21,838 nt of DNA from Mariprofundaceae bacterium (GTDB lineage: Bacteria; Pseudomonadota; Zetaproteobacteria; Mariprofundales; Mariprofundaceae): assembly GCA_030950835.1 (NCBI GenBank), contig JAUZQU010000200.1:1-21838 (forward strand), read 5' to 3'. Each line of letters opens with the position of its first letter. Position 1 is the stretch's first letter. A program made the position numbers and the translations under genes. Positions 21,780 through 21,838 of the stretch are shown here, piece by piece. The notes beneath the pieces were generated by a model. It saw nothing but the letters and a program-made list of their open reading frames with translations, did not search any database and had not been told where the DNA came from.

Positions 21780-21838
21780 ATGAGTGATAGTAAAGATAAG
21801 ATTCTCATTCTTGATTTTGGTTCTCAATATACACAATT
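21780..21838 (+). CDS. guaA: GuaA, GMP synthase (glutamine-hydrolysing), 5' end
   Basis: Only 19 codons and 2 further bases are in the window: MSDSKDKILILDFGSQYTQ, the classical start of the glutamine amidotransferase domain of GMP synthase (ILDFGSQYTQ). It turns XMP into GMP. GGAG lies 9 bases before the ATG and the gene follows guaB by 3 bases. The rest is beyond the right edge, so integrity cannot be judged. Confidence 0.93.
   Translation, partial: MSDSKDKILILDFGSQYTQ

Overview
This window is an ordinary, gene-dense bacterial chromosome segment with about 33 protein genes, almost no non-coding DNA (largest gap 266 bases), and no RNA gene, CRISPR array, insertion sequence or prophage that I can see. 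The gene set (SlyX, RnfE/RsxE, FtsEX, HslV, RarA, YbiB/TrpD2, DUF2782, DUF6164, DHC-type dihaem cytochrome) points to a proteobacterium. The folate-dependent TrmFO at the left edge argues against a typical gammaproteobacterium, which uses TrmA. A zetaproteobacterium or a relative near the alpha/gamma border is my best guess, made from gene content only.

Layout. 1-1184 (+): the 3' part of trmFO, overlapping an RDD-family membrane protein. 1272-1835 (+): a single gene for a stand-alone PuuD-type (urate oxidase N-terminal family) membrane domain, with a strong ribosome site and a textbook terminator. 1894-5610 (-): a five-gene unit of rsxE, a 60-residue membrane protein, two oligopeptide-type ABC ATPases and ybiB. 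Its members are joined by ATGA overlaps, except that the second ABC gene junction is a stop directly abutting a start. 5611-5876: the largest intergenic region, holding an imperfect direct repeat. 5877-8620 (-): a compact unit with a recognisable sigma70-like promoter: hypothetical protein, Rieske ferredoxin, four-cysteine small protein, Dabb protein, DUF2782 lipoprotein-size secreted protein, ThiE-like protein and HAD hydrolase.

8760-12028 (+): an MscS channel overlapping a DUF6164 protein, then rarA (preceded by a 16-codon upstream ORF) overlapping crcB/fluC. 12015-13817 (-): a REC-GGDEF diguanylate cyclase and a zinc-ribbon/DUF3426 membrane protein. 13888-16715 (+): ftsE-ftsX-hslV and a Bax inhibitor-1 family protein, closed by a terminator. 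hslU is not next to hslV. 16787-18140 (+): a CPBP intramembrane protease and a membrane-anchored dihaem cytochrome c. 18180-18842 (-): a Pcm-like methyltransferase. 18985-21838 (+): a YrbG-type Ca2+/Na+ antiporter, slyX, guaB, and the first codons of guaA at the right edge.

How it fits together: most genes are housekeeping (tRNA modification, division, proteolysis, replication-fork repair, purine synthesis, ion homeostasis). The less ordinary parts are the rsxE/ABC/ybiB unit, the small redox-protein cluster downstream of the 8660 promoter, the hslV gene without hslU, and the upstream ORF of rarA. I see no clear evidence of a wholly new system; these are the places worth checking.
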